Shown: one piece after another, positions 17,712-27,039 of the stretch
Layout: each line of letters starts with the position of its first letter
Position numbering within the stretch: the first letter of the stretch is position 1
Assembly (NCBI GenBank): GCA_963636105.1
Contig: CAVHIG010000001.1
Span: 1 to 64,000, forward strand
Direction of reading: 5' to 3'
DNA: 64,000 nt
From: CAVHIG01 sp963636105
Lineage (GTDB): Bacteria; Bacillota; Clostridia; Peptostreptococcales; Anaerovoracaceae
The notes under the pieces: model-generated
Database searches by the model: none
Told to the model about the DNA's origin: nothing
What the model saw: only the letters and a program-made list of their open reading frames with translations
Translations under genes and position numbers: made by a program

Positions 17712-18134
17712 TTACTGTTCTGTAGTATTTTCTTCAGCAACTGCCGCGGCAGGCTCCTCTGCGGAAACTGCGCAGGCATCCTTGTTCCAAGGAGTCTTCT
17801 CAGCGATGCGGAAGAAGTTTCCGCCGTAATCAAGCTCAGAGTGCTTGAATGTTACGCCGAAGAGGTCGTGCATCTCATTTTCATAGATAAATGCAGACCA
17901 GATGATTCCGGTGATACTCATAACCTCAGGATTTACCTTTGGCAGGCACAGGTGCAGATTGTGCAGCACATGGTCCTTATCAAATGAGTATGTTATCTCA
18001 AGATGATCCTCAAGAGTCGTGCAGCAAGCCTGACCCAGACGATATCCCTGTTCCTTCAAGGAAGCTACTGTATCCAAGAGATCGGAGGCTTCTACAGTCA
18101 CAAAGTCCTGTATAAGATATTTCTTCTCATCCAT
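17712..18134 (-). CDS. echD: Ech hydrogenase subunit EchD (NuoC-like)
   Basis: This 140-residue member of the 30-kDa NADH dehydrogenase-subunit family has the core SITGIIWSAFIYENEMHDLFGVTF, matching the ENEIxDLFG motif of NuoC/EchD. It links the small subunit to the catalytic subunit. The Ala/Glu-rich tail (CAVSAEEPAAAVAEENTTEQ) contains one GCGGAAACTGC word (17761-17771) and is probably disordered. It starts one base after the echC stop. Confidence 0.87.
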   Translation of the reverse strand: MDEKKYLIQDFVTVEASDLLDTVASLKEQGYRLGQACCTTLEDHLEITYSFDKDHVLHNLHLCLPKVNPEVMSITGIIWSAFIYENEMHDLFGVTFKHSELDYGGNFFRIAEKTPWNKDACAVSAEEPAAAVAEENTTEQ

Positions 18135-18135
18135 A

Positions 18136-18576
18136 TTATTCTACCCCCTTCTTGTCCATAGCGGCTCTCTTCTCTGCCAATACTCCAAGACCCTTTACAA
18201 CGCCGTCGATGATGGCTTCAGGTCTTGCAGCGCAGCCCGGTACGTATACGTCTACAGGAATTACCTTGTCTACGCCGCCCATGACATTGTAGCAGCTTCT
18301 GAAAACTCCGCCAGTATTTGCGCAGATACCTATGGCTACTACAACCTTAGGCTCCGGCATTTGCTCGTAAATCTGCTTTACGACATCCTTGTTCTGCTCA
18401 TTTACGGAGCCTGTTACAAGGAAGATATCAGCATGCTTTGGATTACCGGTATTGATAATACCAAATCTCTCTACATCGTATACAGGTGTAAGACATGCCA
18501 GTACCTCAATGTCACAACCGTTGCAGCTCGAACCGTCGTAGTGAATGACCCACGGTGATTTTGTTACATATGACAT
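18136..18576 (-). CDS. echC: Ech hydrogenase small subunit EchC (NuoB-like)
   Basis: This 146-residue protein holds the proximal 4Fe-4S cluster. Cys18 and Cys21 are in SSCNGCDIE; further cysteines lie in GICANTGG and VPGCAARPEA, the NuoB/EchC pattern. It forms the electron exit to the NiFe site in EchE. AAGGAGG precedes the ATG, 12 bases after echB. Confidence 0.93.
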   Translation of the reverse strand: MSYVTKSPWVIHYDGSSCNGCDIEVLACLTPVYDVERFGIINTGNPKHADIFLVTGSVNEQNKDVVKQIYEQMPEPKVVVAIGICANTGGVFRSCYNVMGGVDKVIPVDVYVPGCAARPEAIIDGVVKGLGVLAEKRAAMDKKGVE

Positions 18577-18588
18577 TTCTACACCTCC

Positions 18589-19455
18589 TTAAGCCATAAA
18601 ATAGAGTACGCATACATTGACAAAGCCAAGAGTGATAGCTACACCCCAAGAGCTCTTCAAAGCAACGTCCCACTTCATTCTTGCAAAGTTGTTGTCGATG
18701 AGTACTTCAAAGAAGTATGAAAGAAGAGCAACAACAACGCCTATTACAGAACCCCATACTGTGCCATTAGCAAAGAAGAGGTAGATTATTCCGAGAAGGA
18801 ATACGTTTTCATACCAGTGAGCAACCTCAAGGAGGGCATAGGTCTTGCCTGAGAACTCAGTCTTGAGACCGCCTACCAATTCCTGGTGCGCATGGTGTGA
18901 CATTGAAAGGTCGAAAGGTGACTTTCTCAGCTTGATAGTCATGATAAACAGGAAGCCGAAGAAAATACCGATCATAGGCAGGAATGCCATGTGGTCACCT
19001 GAAGCGATCACTGCTACATCAAAGCTGCCTGTATAGATATAGAAGCCAACAGCTGTCAAAAGAACCATAGGCTCATAAGACATCATCTGAAGAAGCTCTC
19101 TCTCAGCACCCATCTGTGCGTAAGGTGAATTTGAGGAGAATGCCGCTACGATGAGGAATACGCTTGCCAGTGTCAATGTGAATATCACGAGGAGCAGATC
19201 TCCGCCTGCGAAGAAGAAGCAGCCTGTGATGACCACAAAGATGAAGAAGCACATTACATAGAAGTCCTGCACTGTATTTACAGTGATTCCTTCTTTCTCA
19301 GTCAGCTTCAGTACGTCCCAGTAAGCCTGGAATACGGAAGGTCCTTTTCTTCCCTGCATCTTTGCGGAGAATACTCTGTCAAGACCGGAGAGGAAGCCAC
19401 CGATAATCGGAGCAAGGATCAGGTATGCTATTACACCAATTATTATTTTTGTCAT
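18589..19455 (-). CDS. echB: Ech hydrogenase membrane subunit EchB (NuoH-like)
   Basis: This 288-residue membrane protein of the NuoH/HyfC family has about eight hydrophobic helices. The conserved cytosolic loop GLDRVFSAKMQGRKGPSVFQ and the ERELLQMMSYEP block are present. It couples the hydrophilic arm to ion translocation. Its ATG shares one base with the echA stop (TAATG), showing translational coupling. Confidence 0.92.
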   Translation of the reverse strand: MTKIIIGVIAYLILAPIIGGFLSGLDRVFSAKMQGRKGPSVFQAYWDVLKLTEKEGITVNTVQDFYVMCFFIFVVITGCFFFAGGDLLLVIFTLTLASVFLIVAAFSSNSPYAQMGAERELLQMMSYEPMVLLTAVGFYIYTGSFDVAVIASGDHMAFLPMIGIFFGFLFIMTIKLRKSPFDLSMSHHAHQELVGGLKTEFSGKTYALLEVAHWYENVFLLGIIYLFFANGTVWGSVIGVVVALLSYFFEVLIDNNFARMKWDVALKSSWGVAITLGFVNVCVLYFMA

Positions 19456-21371
19456 TATAACACACCTCCTACCAGCTGAACGAATACATAAAGCATCATT
19501 ACGACAGACAGAATTCCGCCTATCATATTCATCTTCTTCTCATCAAAGATATCCTGCATGTACCAGTTTCTGAGTGATACTTCAGTCTTACCCTGAAGTG
19601 AGTTTCTGAATGTGAGATTGTCGCCCTGATTTACACCAGCCATGTAGATAGGAACGATCTTCTTCTTTGTCTTTCCCATGAAGAGCAGCGGCAGAAGAAT
19701 TACAAGTGCCAGCATTGCGCTCATGATGTACATATTGCCTGTGGAGAGTGCCAGCTCAGAAACTGTAGCAAATACGCTCTGAAGGTAAGGCACTACGATG
19801 GCCGTAGATACAAGCGGGAAGATGAGGCATACAACTACAGAGAGAGTTACGAGTGTACCGAGTACAAACCACTCTTCCTTGTGGATGTTGCCCTGTATGT
19901 TTTCTCTTGCAGCCATGATCGCTGAGAGCTTGCCCAGCCACTTTGTCCAGTAGAACGCGGTTACCGCGGAACCGAAGCAGATGATAGCTACGAGAATGAG
20001 GTTTCCTGAATCGATAAATGCTACCATGGAAGCCCACTTTGAGATGAGCATGCCCAGAGGAGCAAGGAACATCGCGGAGATACCTACCATCATGAAAGCA
20101 GCCAGTCTTGGAAGTCTTCCAAAGAGTCCGTCCATGTCTTCGATGTCTCTTGAACCGATGTTGTGCTCTGCTGTACCTACGCAGAGGAACAGGAGAGACT
20201 TAGTGATAGCATGGAATATGATGAGCATGATACCTGCCCATACTGAAGCATATGTGCCTATACCACCGCAAGTTACGATCAAACCGAGGTTTGCAACTGT
20301 GGAATAAGCGAGTACTCTCTTTGCGTTGCTCTGAGTGATAGCAGCAAATGATGCCATAAGGAATGTGATGCCGCCTACCATCATAACCATGAGTCCTGCG
20401 CCGTTCCAGCCAAGACAAGGAGCAAGCTTCAGGATAAGGAATACGCCGGCCTTTACCATTGTGGATGAGTGGAGAAGTGCCGATGTAGGTGTAGGTGCAA
20501 CCATAGCGCCCAGAAGCCAGCTGTTGAACGGCATCTGTGCAGCCTTTGTGATACCAGCAAATGCGAGACATGCTACAGGGAGTACGAGGAATGCGCCATA
20601 GCCTGCCTGACCGTATGAAATAAGTACGGAGAGCTCAAGCGTATCGAAATAAGTGCCCAGTGTGATGATACCGAAAGCAAAACCAAGTCCGCCGAGCAGG
20701 TTCATGATGAGTGCTCTGAAGGAGTTGTTTACAGCTTCCTGAGTCTTTGTAAATCCGATGAGGAAGAACGAACAAAGTGTTGTGATCTCCCAGAAGAAGT
20801 ACATCCACAAAAGGTTGTTTGAAGTAACGATTCCAAACATTGCCGACAAGAAGATGAACATCAGGAAGAAGAACCAAGGTCTTCTGTCCGGCTCACTTGC
20901 GTGGTGATGCTGGAAATCCTTCATATATGCCGTAGCATATACGCAGATCATGCTTCCGATTATACCTATGATCAGAACCATGATGATTGAAAGTCTGTCG
21001 ATATACATGTCGTTTGCGACTTCGATACCGTGACCGGTGCTCAGCTCAAACCAGATCATAAGCGGAGTCTGGATAAGTGACAAAACTGAAGCCAGATACT
21101 TCTTGTACTTGATACCAAGCACGATGACAACGACAGCAAGGCAGATTTCTATCGCAAGCATGAGCTTGCTGATTATGCCACTGACGCCGGCATCTATGAC
21201 GAAATATTCTTCGCCAGTGCCGAAGTACGAAACCGCAAGGAATATGGAGCCGGCAGCTAATACAAGCGCGCCAAGCTTGACGATAATATCTCTTGCGCCA
21301 TCAGTTTTGAGAACCAAAAGAGCCAAAGCAACTACCAGTGCAAATACAATTAGAAAAAAGATAGTGCCCAT
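19455..21371 (-). CDS. echA: Ech hydrogenase antiporter-like subunit EchA (NuoL-like)
   Basis: This 638-residue proton/sodium-translocating subunit is related to NuoL and Mrp antiporters. There are about 16 membrane segments, with the family motifs MYFFWEITTLCSFFLIGF and ITKAAQMPFNSWLLGAMVAPTPTSALLHSS. It is the first gene of echABCDEF, in the standard Ech order, with AGGAGG before the ATG. The upstream region is interrupted by a 10-N assembly gap, so its promoter cannot be fixed. Confidence 0.92.
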   Translation of the reverse strand: MGTIFFLIVFALVVALALLVLKTDGARDIIVKLGALVLAAGSIFLAVSYFGTGEEYFVIDAGVSGIISKLMLAIEICLAVVVIVLGIKYKKYLASVLSLIQTPLMIWFELSTGHGIEVANDMYIDRLSIIMVLIIGIIGSMICVYATAYMKDFQHHHASEPDRRPWFFFLMFIFLSAMFGIVTSNNLLWMYFFWEITTLCSFFLIGFTKTQEAVNNSFRALIMNLLGGLGFAFGIITLGTYFDTLELSVLISYGQAGYGAFLVLPVACLAFAGITKAAQMPFNSWLLGAMVAPTPTSALLHSSTMVKAGVFLILKLAPCLGWNGAGLMVMMVGGITFLMASFAAITQSNAKRVLAYSTVANLGLIVTCGGIGTYASVWAGIMLIIFHAITKSLLFLCVGTAEHNIGSRDIEDMDGLFGRLPRLAAFMMVGISAMFLAPLGMLISKWASMVAFIDSGNLILVAIICFGSAVTAFYWTKWLGKLSAIMAARENIQGNIHKEEWFVLGTLVTLSVVVCLIFPLVSTAIVVPYLQSVFATVSELALSTGNMYIMSAMLALVILLPLLFMGKTKKKIVPIYMAGVNQGDNLTFRNSLQGKTEVSLRNWYMQDIFDEKKMNMIGGILSVVMMLYVFVQLVGGVL

Positions 21372-21443
21372 TTAATCCTCCTAATTTAAAATAACTATTA
21401 ATTGATATATTCACATGCACACCCTGTATGTACAGAATACACC

Positions 21444-21453
21444 NNNNNNNNNN
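21444..21453. other. Assembly gap (10 N) flanked by an identical 9-mer
   Basis: Ten N are flanked on each side by GAATACACC (21435-21443 and 21454-21462). This is a scaffold join; the real sequence length here is unknown, and the flanks may be one and the same overlap. Confidence 0.95.
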
Positions 21454-21484
21454 GAATACACCTACGATATTATATTAGAAAGTT

Positions 21485-21526
21485 AAAAAAAAAACAAGCC
21501 CTTTGCTTCAAAAAAGGTCTTGTTTT
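21485..21526 (-). terminator. Terminator of the flavoprotein gene
   Basis: On the minus strand AACAAG-A-CCTTT pairs with AAAGG-G-CTTGTT (one mismatch), followed by nine T. It lies about 70 bases after the stop at 21597. Confidence 0.8.
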
Positions 21527-21596
21527 TAATTTTGTACATTGTCGCCGCGACCGGCAGTTTGCTATTAGCTGTCAGCTGCTAAGCGCCAGCAGCTGA

Positions 21597-22976
21597 TCAG
21601 CGATATTTCTCCGCCAGTATATGCGCTACATATACGCCGGAGGCCGAGGCCTGTGAGAGTGAATGTGTCACACCTGAGCCGTCCCCCAGGGCATACAGAC
21701 CCTTTACAGCTGTCTCCAGATTGCTGTCCACCTCTACCTTTGAGTTGTAGAATTTTACTTCTACGCCATAAAGCAAGGTGTCTTCATTTGCGGTACCCGG
21801 CGCGATCTTATCGAGCGCGTAGATCATCTCGATTATATCATCAAGCTGTCTCTTTGGCATCACGAGGGAAAGATCTCCCGGCGTCGCCTTGAGCGTAGGC
21901 CTTGTAAAGCTCTTTTGCATTCTGCGCTCGCTGCTTCTCCTGCCCTTTACAAGATCTCCAAACCTCTGCAAAAGCACGCCGCCGCCGAGCATATTCGAAA
22001 GCCTTGCTATGGACTCACCATACTCATTGCTGTTCTTAAAAGGCTCCGTAAAATTATTGGATACGAGCAGCGCAAAATTCGTATTCTCCGTGCGAAGCGC
22101 CGGATCCGCGTAGCTGTGGCCGTTTACGGTCACAATGCCATTTGTATTCTCGGCTACGACCTCACCGTAAGGATTCATACAGAAGGTGCGGACCATATCG
22201 TTGTACTTGTCGGTCTTGTATACAAGCTTGCTTTCGTATACATCGTCCGTGATATGCTTGAAAATCTCAGCGGGAAGCTCCACACGCACGCCTATATCCA
22301 CACGGTTTGACTTCTGTCCTATTCCGAGCTTGTCACATACGGAGGCTATCCACTTTGAACCGGAGCGGCCTGTAGCCAGCACCAGATCCTGGCACTTATA
22401 CTCATCCTTATCGGTGCGCACGATAAAACCGCCGCCTTCAAGCTTTTCTACATCATTTATCGTCTCTCCGAAGGCCATATCGACTCTGTCCTTGGAATAT
22501 TCATACATTTTCTGGAGAATCTGTACGTTTCTGTCTGTGCCCAGATGCCTTACCTTCGCGTCCAGCAGGTTGAGATTGTTCTGCAAAGCCTTTGTCTTGA
22601 GCTGAGAATTTCCCGTAGAATAGAGCTTCGCCTCAGCTCCGCCCATGCTGCACAGCACACTGTCCACGTATTCCATAAGCTCCATGGCCTTGTCCACGCC
22701 CACATATGCATGCAAATCGCCGCCAAACTTCGTTGTGATATTGTATTTTCCGTCGGAAAGCGTACCGGCTCCGCCATATCCGTTCATGATATGGCAAGGA
22801 GTGCATCTGATGCAGCTGTCTGTCTTTCCGAGCTTTATAGGACACTGCCTCTTTTCCAAAGCTCTGCCCTTATCTATCATTATAATTTTCGCGTTATTGT
22901 CTATCTTTGTAAGCTCATACGAGAGAAATACTCCCGCTGCTCCCGCGCCCGCTATCACTATGTCATAGGTTTTCAT
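21597..22976 (-). CDS. NAD(P)/FAD-dependent dehydrogenase (COG2509-like flavoprotein)
   Basis: This 459-residue protein has an N-terminal Rossmann FAD motif GAGAAG (residues 10-15), a four-cysteine stretch (CPIKLGKTDSCIRCTPC), GYGGAGTLSDGKYN, a second dinucleotide motif VLATGRSGSKW, and a closing ALGDGSGVTHSLSQASASG. These fit the uncharacterised FAD-dependent dehydrogenase family found in anaerobes. The substrate is unknown. It is transcribed on the minus strand after DUF1292 but behind a terminator, so it is probably separate. Confidence 0.82.
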   Translation of the reverse strand: MKTYDIVIAGAGAAGVFLSYELTKIDNNAKIIMIDKGRALEKRQCPIKLGKTDSCIRCTPCHIMNGYGGAGTLSDGKYNITTKFGGDLHAYVGVDKAMELMEYVDSVLCSMGGAEAKLYSTGNSQLKTKALQNNLNLLDAKVRHLGTDRNVQILQKMYEYSKDRVDMAFGETINDVEKLEGGGFIVRTDKDEYKCQDLVLATGRSGSKWIASVCDKLGIGQKSNRVDIGVRVELPAEIFKHITDDVYESKLVYKTDKYNDMVRTFCMNPYGEVVAENTNGIVTVNGHSYADPALRTENTNFALLVSNNFTEPFKNSNEYGESIARLSNMLGGGVLLQRFGDLVKGRRSSERRMQKSFTRPTLKATPGDLSLVMPKRQLDDIIEMIYALDKIAPGTANEDTLLYGVEVKFYNSKVEVDSNLETAVKGLYALGDGSGVTHSLSQASASGVYVAHILAEKYR

Positions 22977-23033
22977 ATTCTACACTGCCCCTTTATGTTA
23001 TATTATTTTATACTGTACCGCAAAAGCACACCA

Positions 23034-23069
23034 AAAAACAGAGCCTTGAGGCTTTTTCCCCGAGGCTCC
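23034..23069 (-). terminator. Terminator of the DUF1292 gene
   Basis: On the minus strand GAGCCT-C-GGGG pairs with CCTC-A-AGGCTC (one mismatch) over a 5-A loop, followed by TGTTTTTT. A GCCGTTTCCGC word (23070-23080) abuts the stem. Confidence 0.75.
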
Positions 23070-23113
23070 GCCGTTTCCGCGTCTTTTTCTATGCCCGCAA
23101 ACCTGCGCGACCG

Positions 23114-23401
23114 CTATGCCTGCTCAGCAACTATCGCGTCGAATTCGTCTACAGCTGCCTGGAATTCATCGTCGTCCTCTATATCCACAAGCTCAAATTC
23201 CGAATCATTTATCTCATTGTAGCCGTAGATGTAGACATCGTCTGAGCCGTCGTCTGGAATAAGTGCTATATATTCCTTGCCGTTGCATTCGAAGATACCC
23301 ATAATTTCGCATTCAATATCCTCGCCGTCATCAAATTCCAGCGTAATATATTCGCGGTCATCCTCAAGCTCTGTATTGACATTCTTTTCATTTTCAGCCA
23401 T
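23114..23401 (-). CDS. DUF1292 domain protein
   Basis: This very acidic, 95-residue cytosolic protein has YITLEFDDGEDIECEIMGIFECNGKEYIAL and DDVYIYGYNE, the DUF1292 (YrzB-like) pattern found throughout Clostridia and Bacilli. The function is unknown. GGAGG precedes the ATG. It lies 80 bases after uvrC on the same strand and has its own terminator. Confidence 0.88.
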   Translation of the reverse strand: MAENEKNVNTELEDDREYITLEFDDGEDIECEIMGIFECNGKEYIALIPDDGSDDVYIYGYNEINDSEFELVDIEDDDEFQAAVDEFDAIVAEQA

Positions 23402-23481
23402 AACTATAATCCTCCATAAATTCTACGTTCATTTTTTCAAATGGCTCTCTCCAAACATTCTACCATTGAAATATAAATTTA

Positions 23482-25443
23482 TCAATGAAAAAATTTATAT
23501 ATATTTTCGGCCAATTTTTCGGTGATGCCATCCACCATCGCAAGCTCCTCCTCGCCTGCCTTTTTTATATTGTCTATACTGCCAAAATGTGCCAGCAGAG
23601 CGTTCCTCTTCACCGGTCCTATGCCCGGAATATTGTCAAGGAGCGAGCCCTGCACACTCTTTGCGCGCAGGCCGTGGTGATATTCTATCGCAAAGCGGTG
23701 GACCTCCTCCTGCACCGTGCCCATGTACTTGAAAAGCAGCGGTCTCTCGCGAAGCTCAATCTCACGAAATTCCTCGCCCTGCTTCCAAATGAGCGCGCGC
23801 GTCCTGTGGTGGTCATCCTTTGCCATGCCCCATACAGGGATTTTGCGTTTTAAAATACGCTCCTCCGGTGGCCGCGCTTTCTCTGCCTGCGCAAACGCCG
23901 AAAGCACCTGCTCAGCCGCGCTCACCTGTCCCTTGCCGCCGTCCATCAAAAATACGTCCGGAAGCGTCGCAAAGCCCGCATCGCCCTCAGCCGCGCGCTT
24001 TAGCCTGCGATAGAGCACCTCCTGCAGGCTCGCGTAATCATCCGGCCCTTCTGTATGCACCTTGAATCTGCGGTAGGCCTTTTTGAGCGGCCTTGCGCCT
24101 ACAAATACCACCATTGCGCCCACCGTATCCACGCCATTTGTGTTTGAAATGTCGTAGGCCTCCATGCGATACTCTCCGCTCTCATGCGGAAACGGCGCAG
24201 TTTCCGCAAGCTCCGCAGTTTCCGCAAGCGGCGCAGTCTCCGCGGCAGAATCCAAAGCCCTCTGATCGCCTGCCCAGAGAGTGAGCAGCTTCTTAATCTC
24301 GCTTTGAAGGGACTGACTGCGCTCGCGGCGGTTCTTTTCGCGCTCATCTATGGTCTTGACAAGCTCCACAAGGTCCCGGCGCGCAAGGTCCAAAAGTGCC
24401 TTCTTGTCGCCTCTTTGCGGCACAAAAATCTTCACCTGACTGCCTCGAAGCTCCGAAAGATATTTTTCGGTCAGCTCCGCGTCAGGAAGCGCCGCAGCCA
24501 AAAGAATCTCCCTCGGCAGCACGCCCTGCTCGCCGTAATATTGCTTTATAAATGCCGAAGCAAGCTCGCCCGCCTCGTCTGTCTCATCCGCCTGCATAGG
24601 AAAGGCCTCGCGTCCCGAAAGTTTCCCATCTCTGACAAAAAATATCACCGCATAGCTCGCCGCAGCACTCTTTGCGGTCAGCACTATGTCAAAGTCGCTT
24701 GCGCCCAATATCGTCACTCTCTGCTTTTCACCGAGGGCACGCGCCGCCGTGATGAGATCGCGATATTCCGCGGCCTTTTCAAATTCCATCGTCTCCGCCG
24801 CCGCCTGCATCTCAGCCGTCAGATAATCCAGAAGCGGCTTTTCCCTGCCATTTAAAAATTCCAGAGCGCCGCGCAGATTTTCGGCATACTTCTCCTTTGA
24901 AATATGCCCGCCGCACACGCCCTTGCACTTGCCTATGTGAAAATTCAGACAGGGCCTGAAGCCCTCCGGAAAACGCCTTGCCGAGCAGCGCTTGAGAACG
25001 CATATGTCATTTAAGAAATCCACGATTTGATTCACCGCGCCCGCGTCCGAATACGGACCATAGTATTTTGCGCCGTCCCTATCAAGCTGCCGCGTCTTGA
25101 AAAGCCTTGGAAAATCCTCATTCACCGTCACCTTTATATACGGATAGGTCTTGTCGTCGCGCAGCAGGATGTTGTACTTTGGCATGTACTTTTTTATGAG
25201 ATTGCACTCCAAAATGAGCGCCTCCATCTCGGTCGCGCAGGTTATATATTCAAATTCCTCTATGTGGCTCACCATGGCAGCCACCTTCGGGTCGCGATTT
25301 CTCGACTGTTGGAAATACTGGCTTACGCGGTTTTTCAGCGAGACCGCCTTGCCCACGTATATCACCTGTCCCAATTTATCCTTATGAAGATAAACTCCCG
25401 GACAAGTCGGGAGTTTCTTCAAATTTTCCTTTATATCAAACAT
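23482..25443 (-). CDS. uvrC: UvrABC excision nuclease subunit UvrC
   Basis: The 653 residues carry a GIY-YIG nuclease domain (GVYLHKDKLGQVIYVGKA, residues about 15-90), a UVR domain (MEFEKAAEYRDLI, near 215), the RNase H-like endonuclease (MEAYDISNTNG onward), and C-terminal helix-hairpin-helix motifs (LLDNIPGIGPVKRNALLAHFGS). UvrC makes both incisions around DNA lesions. I chose ATG 25443, which overlaps the dac stop (TGATG), over a GTG four codons earlier. Odd: an insert of AETA/LAETA repeats near residue 410, encoded by clustered GC[C/A]GTTTCCGC words, sits in the linker before the second nuclease domain. Confidence 0.96.
   Translation of the reverse strand: MFDIKENLKKLPTCPGVYLHKDKLGQVIYVGKAVSLKNRVSQYFQQSRNRDPKVAAMVSHIEEFEYITCATEMEALILECNLIKKYMPKYNILLRDDKTYPYIKVTVNEDFPRLFKTRQLDRDGAKYYGPYSDAGAVNQIVDFLNDICVLKRCSARRFPEGFRPCLNFHIGKCKGVCGGHISKEKYAENLRGALEFLNGREKPLLDYLTAEMQAAAETMEFEKAAEYRDLITAARALGEKQRVTILGASDFDIVLTAKSAAASYAVIFFVRDGKLSGREAFPMQADETDEAGELASAFIKQYYGEQGVLPREILLAAALPDAELTEKYLSELRGSQVKIFVPQRGDKKALLDLARRDLVELVKTIDEREKNRRERSQSLQSEIKKLLTLWAGDQRALDSAAETAPLAETAELAETAPFPHESGEYRMEAYDISNTNGVDTVGAMVVFVGARPLKKAYRRFKVHTEGPDDYASLQEVLYRRLKRAAEGDAGFATLPDVFLMDGGKGQVSAAEQVLSAFAQAEKARPPEERILKRKIPVWGMAKDDHHRTRALIWKQGEEFREIELRERPLLFKYMGTVQEEVHRFAIEYHHGLRAKSVQGSLLDNIPGIGPVKRNALLAHFGSIDNIKKAGEEELAMVDGITEKLAENIYKFFH
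24186..24243. repeat. Four GCNGTNTCCGC words inside uvrC
   Basis: GCGGAAACGGC 24186-24196, GCAGTTTCCGC 24197-24207 and 24215-24225, and the variant GCAGTCTCCGC 24233-24243. They repeat at 18-base spacing and code for AETAPLAETAELAETA. Confidence 0.92.
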
Positions 25444-27035
25444 CAATACGGCCACTTTCTCTGTTCTTGGTCTTGCTGTTTTCTGTGTCTTTCCATGGCG
25501 ATCTCCATGGCTTTCTGTGCGCGCCTTGCCTTCTTGCGCTTCTTGTGTCTGCGCTTAAGCTCCATCAGCACGAGCCATAAAACTACCACGATGACTGCCA
25601 AAATTGTAAGCACTATCCAGATAACCTTTGCTATCGAGTCAGAAATTCCGATATTTGAAAGCACGCCGCCCTTTTCGACAGCGGCTGTCGCCCTTATAGG
25701 AATCTCGGCTATCACATCGCCCGTCTCAAGCACGGAGATTTTGCCTACCTGCTGGCCCTCCTCAAGTGGAGCCTTCACCTTGTCAAGCGTTATCTTCGTT
25801 GTGATTACGGACTTTGAGGCCTCCTTTGGCAATGTCACGCTGTATGTGTCGGAATCAGCCCGCACAAGCACGCTTTTTACAGCACCGCCCCGTACCTTTA
25901 CGCTTCCGAGAATTCTGCCCTCAGTAAGCTCGCCAAATGTCGCCGCGGAGACCTCGAGCGCAGCCTCGCCTGTGTCTGTTGAGCCGCTCTCGTCCTCTGC
26001 GGAAACGGCGTCGCTTGCGGCTGTCTCCGAGTCATCCTCGCTTGCGGCTGCCTCCGAATTGGCCGCAGCCTCTCCCTTGGAGACGTCTATGCCGGCATTT
26101 GTAAGTGCCTCGCTGTCGCCTGTCAGATCTACCTTATACGAATAGTAATTCTCAAAGCCCCAGTCCATGAGCGCTATACAATCCGCAAAGCGTCCCATCT
26201 CAGAGGATTTCATAACTGCGGCTATGAGAGTCGTGCCATTTCTCTGTGCCGCGGCCACAAGGCAGCCGCCCGCGTGACTTGTATATCCTGTCTTTATACC
26301 CAGGATTCCGTCATATTTACAGATTCTGGACACACCGTTTACCACTACCTCATTTGCGACATCGTAGAGCAAGCGGTTTGTATTGTGGAAGTATCTTGTA
26401 TCCTGCAAATTTGTAGCCGCCACGGTATATTGGTATGTGGAGACGATCTTGCGGAAATCTTCATTTTTCATGCAATATCTTGCGATCATCGCAAGGTCAT
26501 AAGGCGTGGAGAGATGTCCTTCCACGTGCAGGCCGTTTGGATTTACGTAATTTGTATTTTTTGCGCCTATCTCCTTGACCTTTTCATTCATGAGCTTTAC
26601 AAACTCGTCCGTTGTGCCGGAGATGGCCTTCCCAATCGCTATGGCGCTGTCATTCGCGGACTCGAGCATGAGTCCGTATACGACATCCTTTGCCGTAATC
26701 TGCTCGCCCTCAAGCAGGTAGATTCTGCTGCCTTCTGTAAATGAAATCTCCTGGTCTATCGGAATAAGCTCCTCGGGATCCAGGTTTTCAAGCGCGAGTA
26801 TGCAGGTTGTCATTTTTGTAGTGCTCGCCGGCTCAAATTGCTTGTCGGCATTTTTGCTGTAGAGTATCTCGCCCGAGGTCGCGTCGATAAGTATGGCGCC
26901 CTCGCCCTCGAGCACGGGCTCCGCCGTTTCCGCAAAAGAGCTGTCAAGGCCTGCGATATGCATTCCTGAAAACGCTGACACTGTTATGGCCAGTGCCAGC
27001 GCAAATGTAAATATTTTTTTCCTCATCTCTGTCAT
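25443..27035 (-). CDS. dacF: D-alanyl-D-alanine carboxypeptidase (DacF/penicillin-binding protein 5/6 type)
   Basis: This 530-residue serine peptidase trims peptidoglycan pentapeptides outside the membrane. A signal peptide (KKIFTFALALAITVSAFSG) is followed by SxxK in PASTTKM, SxN in ESANDSA, and KTG in GIKTGYTSHAGG. A Ser/Glu/Ala linker (about residues 310-365) then leads to the C-terminal beta domain, a membrane helix and a very basic tail, so it is anchored at both ends or at the C-terminus. ATG 27035 is chosen; a longer frame to 27116 would overlap apgM. Two GCCGTTTCCGC words lie in its non-catalytic segments. Confidence 0.9.
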   Translation of the reverse strand: MTEMRKKIFTFALALAITVSAFSGMHIAGLDSSFAETAEPVLEGEGAILIDATSGEILYSKNADKQFEPASTTKMTTCILALENLDPEELIPIDQEISFTEGSRIYLLEGEQITAKDVVYGLMLESANDSAIAIGKAISGTTDEFVKLMNEKVKEIGAKNTNYVNPNGLHVEGHLSTPYDLAMIARYCMKNEDFRKIVSTYQYTVAATNLQDTRYFHNTNRLLYDVANEVVVNGVSRICKYDGILGIKTGYTSHAGGCLVAAAQRNGTTLIAAVMKSSEMGRFADCIALMDWGFENYYSYKVDLTGDSEALTNAGIDVSKGEAAANSEAAASEDDSETAASDAVSAEDESGSTDTGEAALEVSAATFGELTEGRILGSVKVRGGAVKSVLVRADSDTYSVTLPKEASKSVITTKITLDKVKAPLEEGQQVGKISVLETGDVIAEIPIRATAAVEKGGVLSNIGISDSIAKVIWIVLTILAVIVVVLWLVLMELKRRHKKRKKARRAQKAMEIAMERHRKQQDQEQRKWPY

Positions 27036-27039
27036 TGCT

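Noticed and set aside
21402..21596. Open frame across the N gap
   Set aside because: It exists only because N were translated; the two sides need not be in frame.
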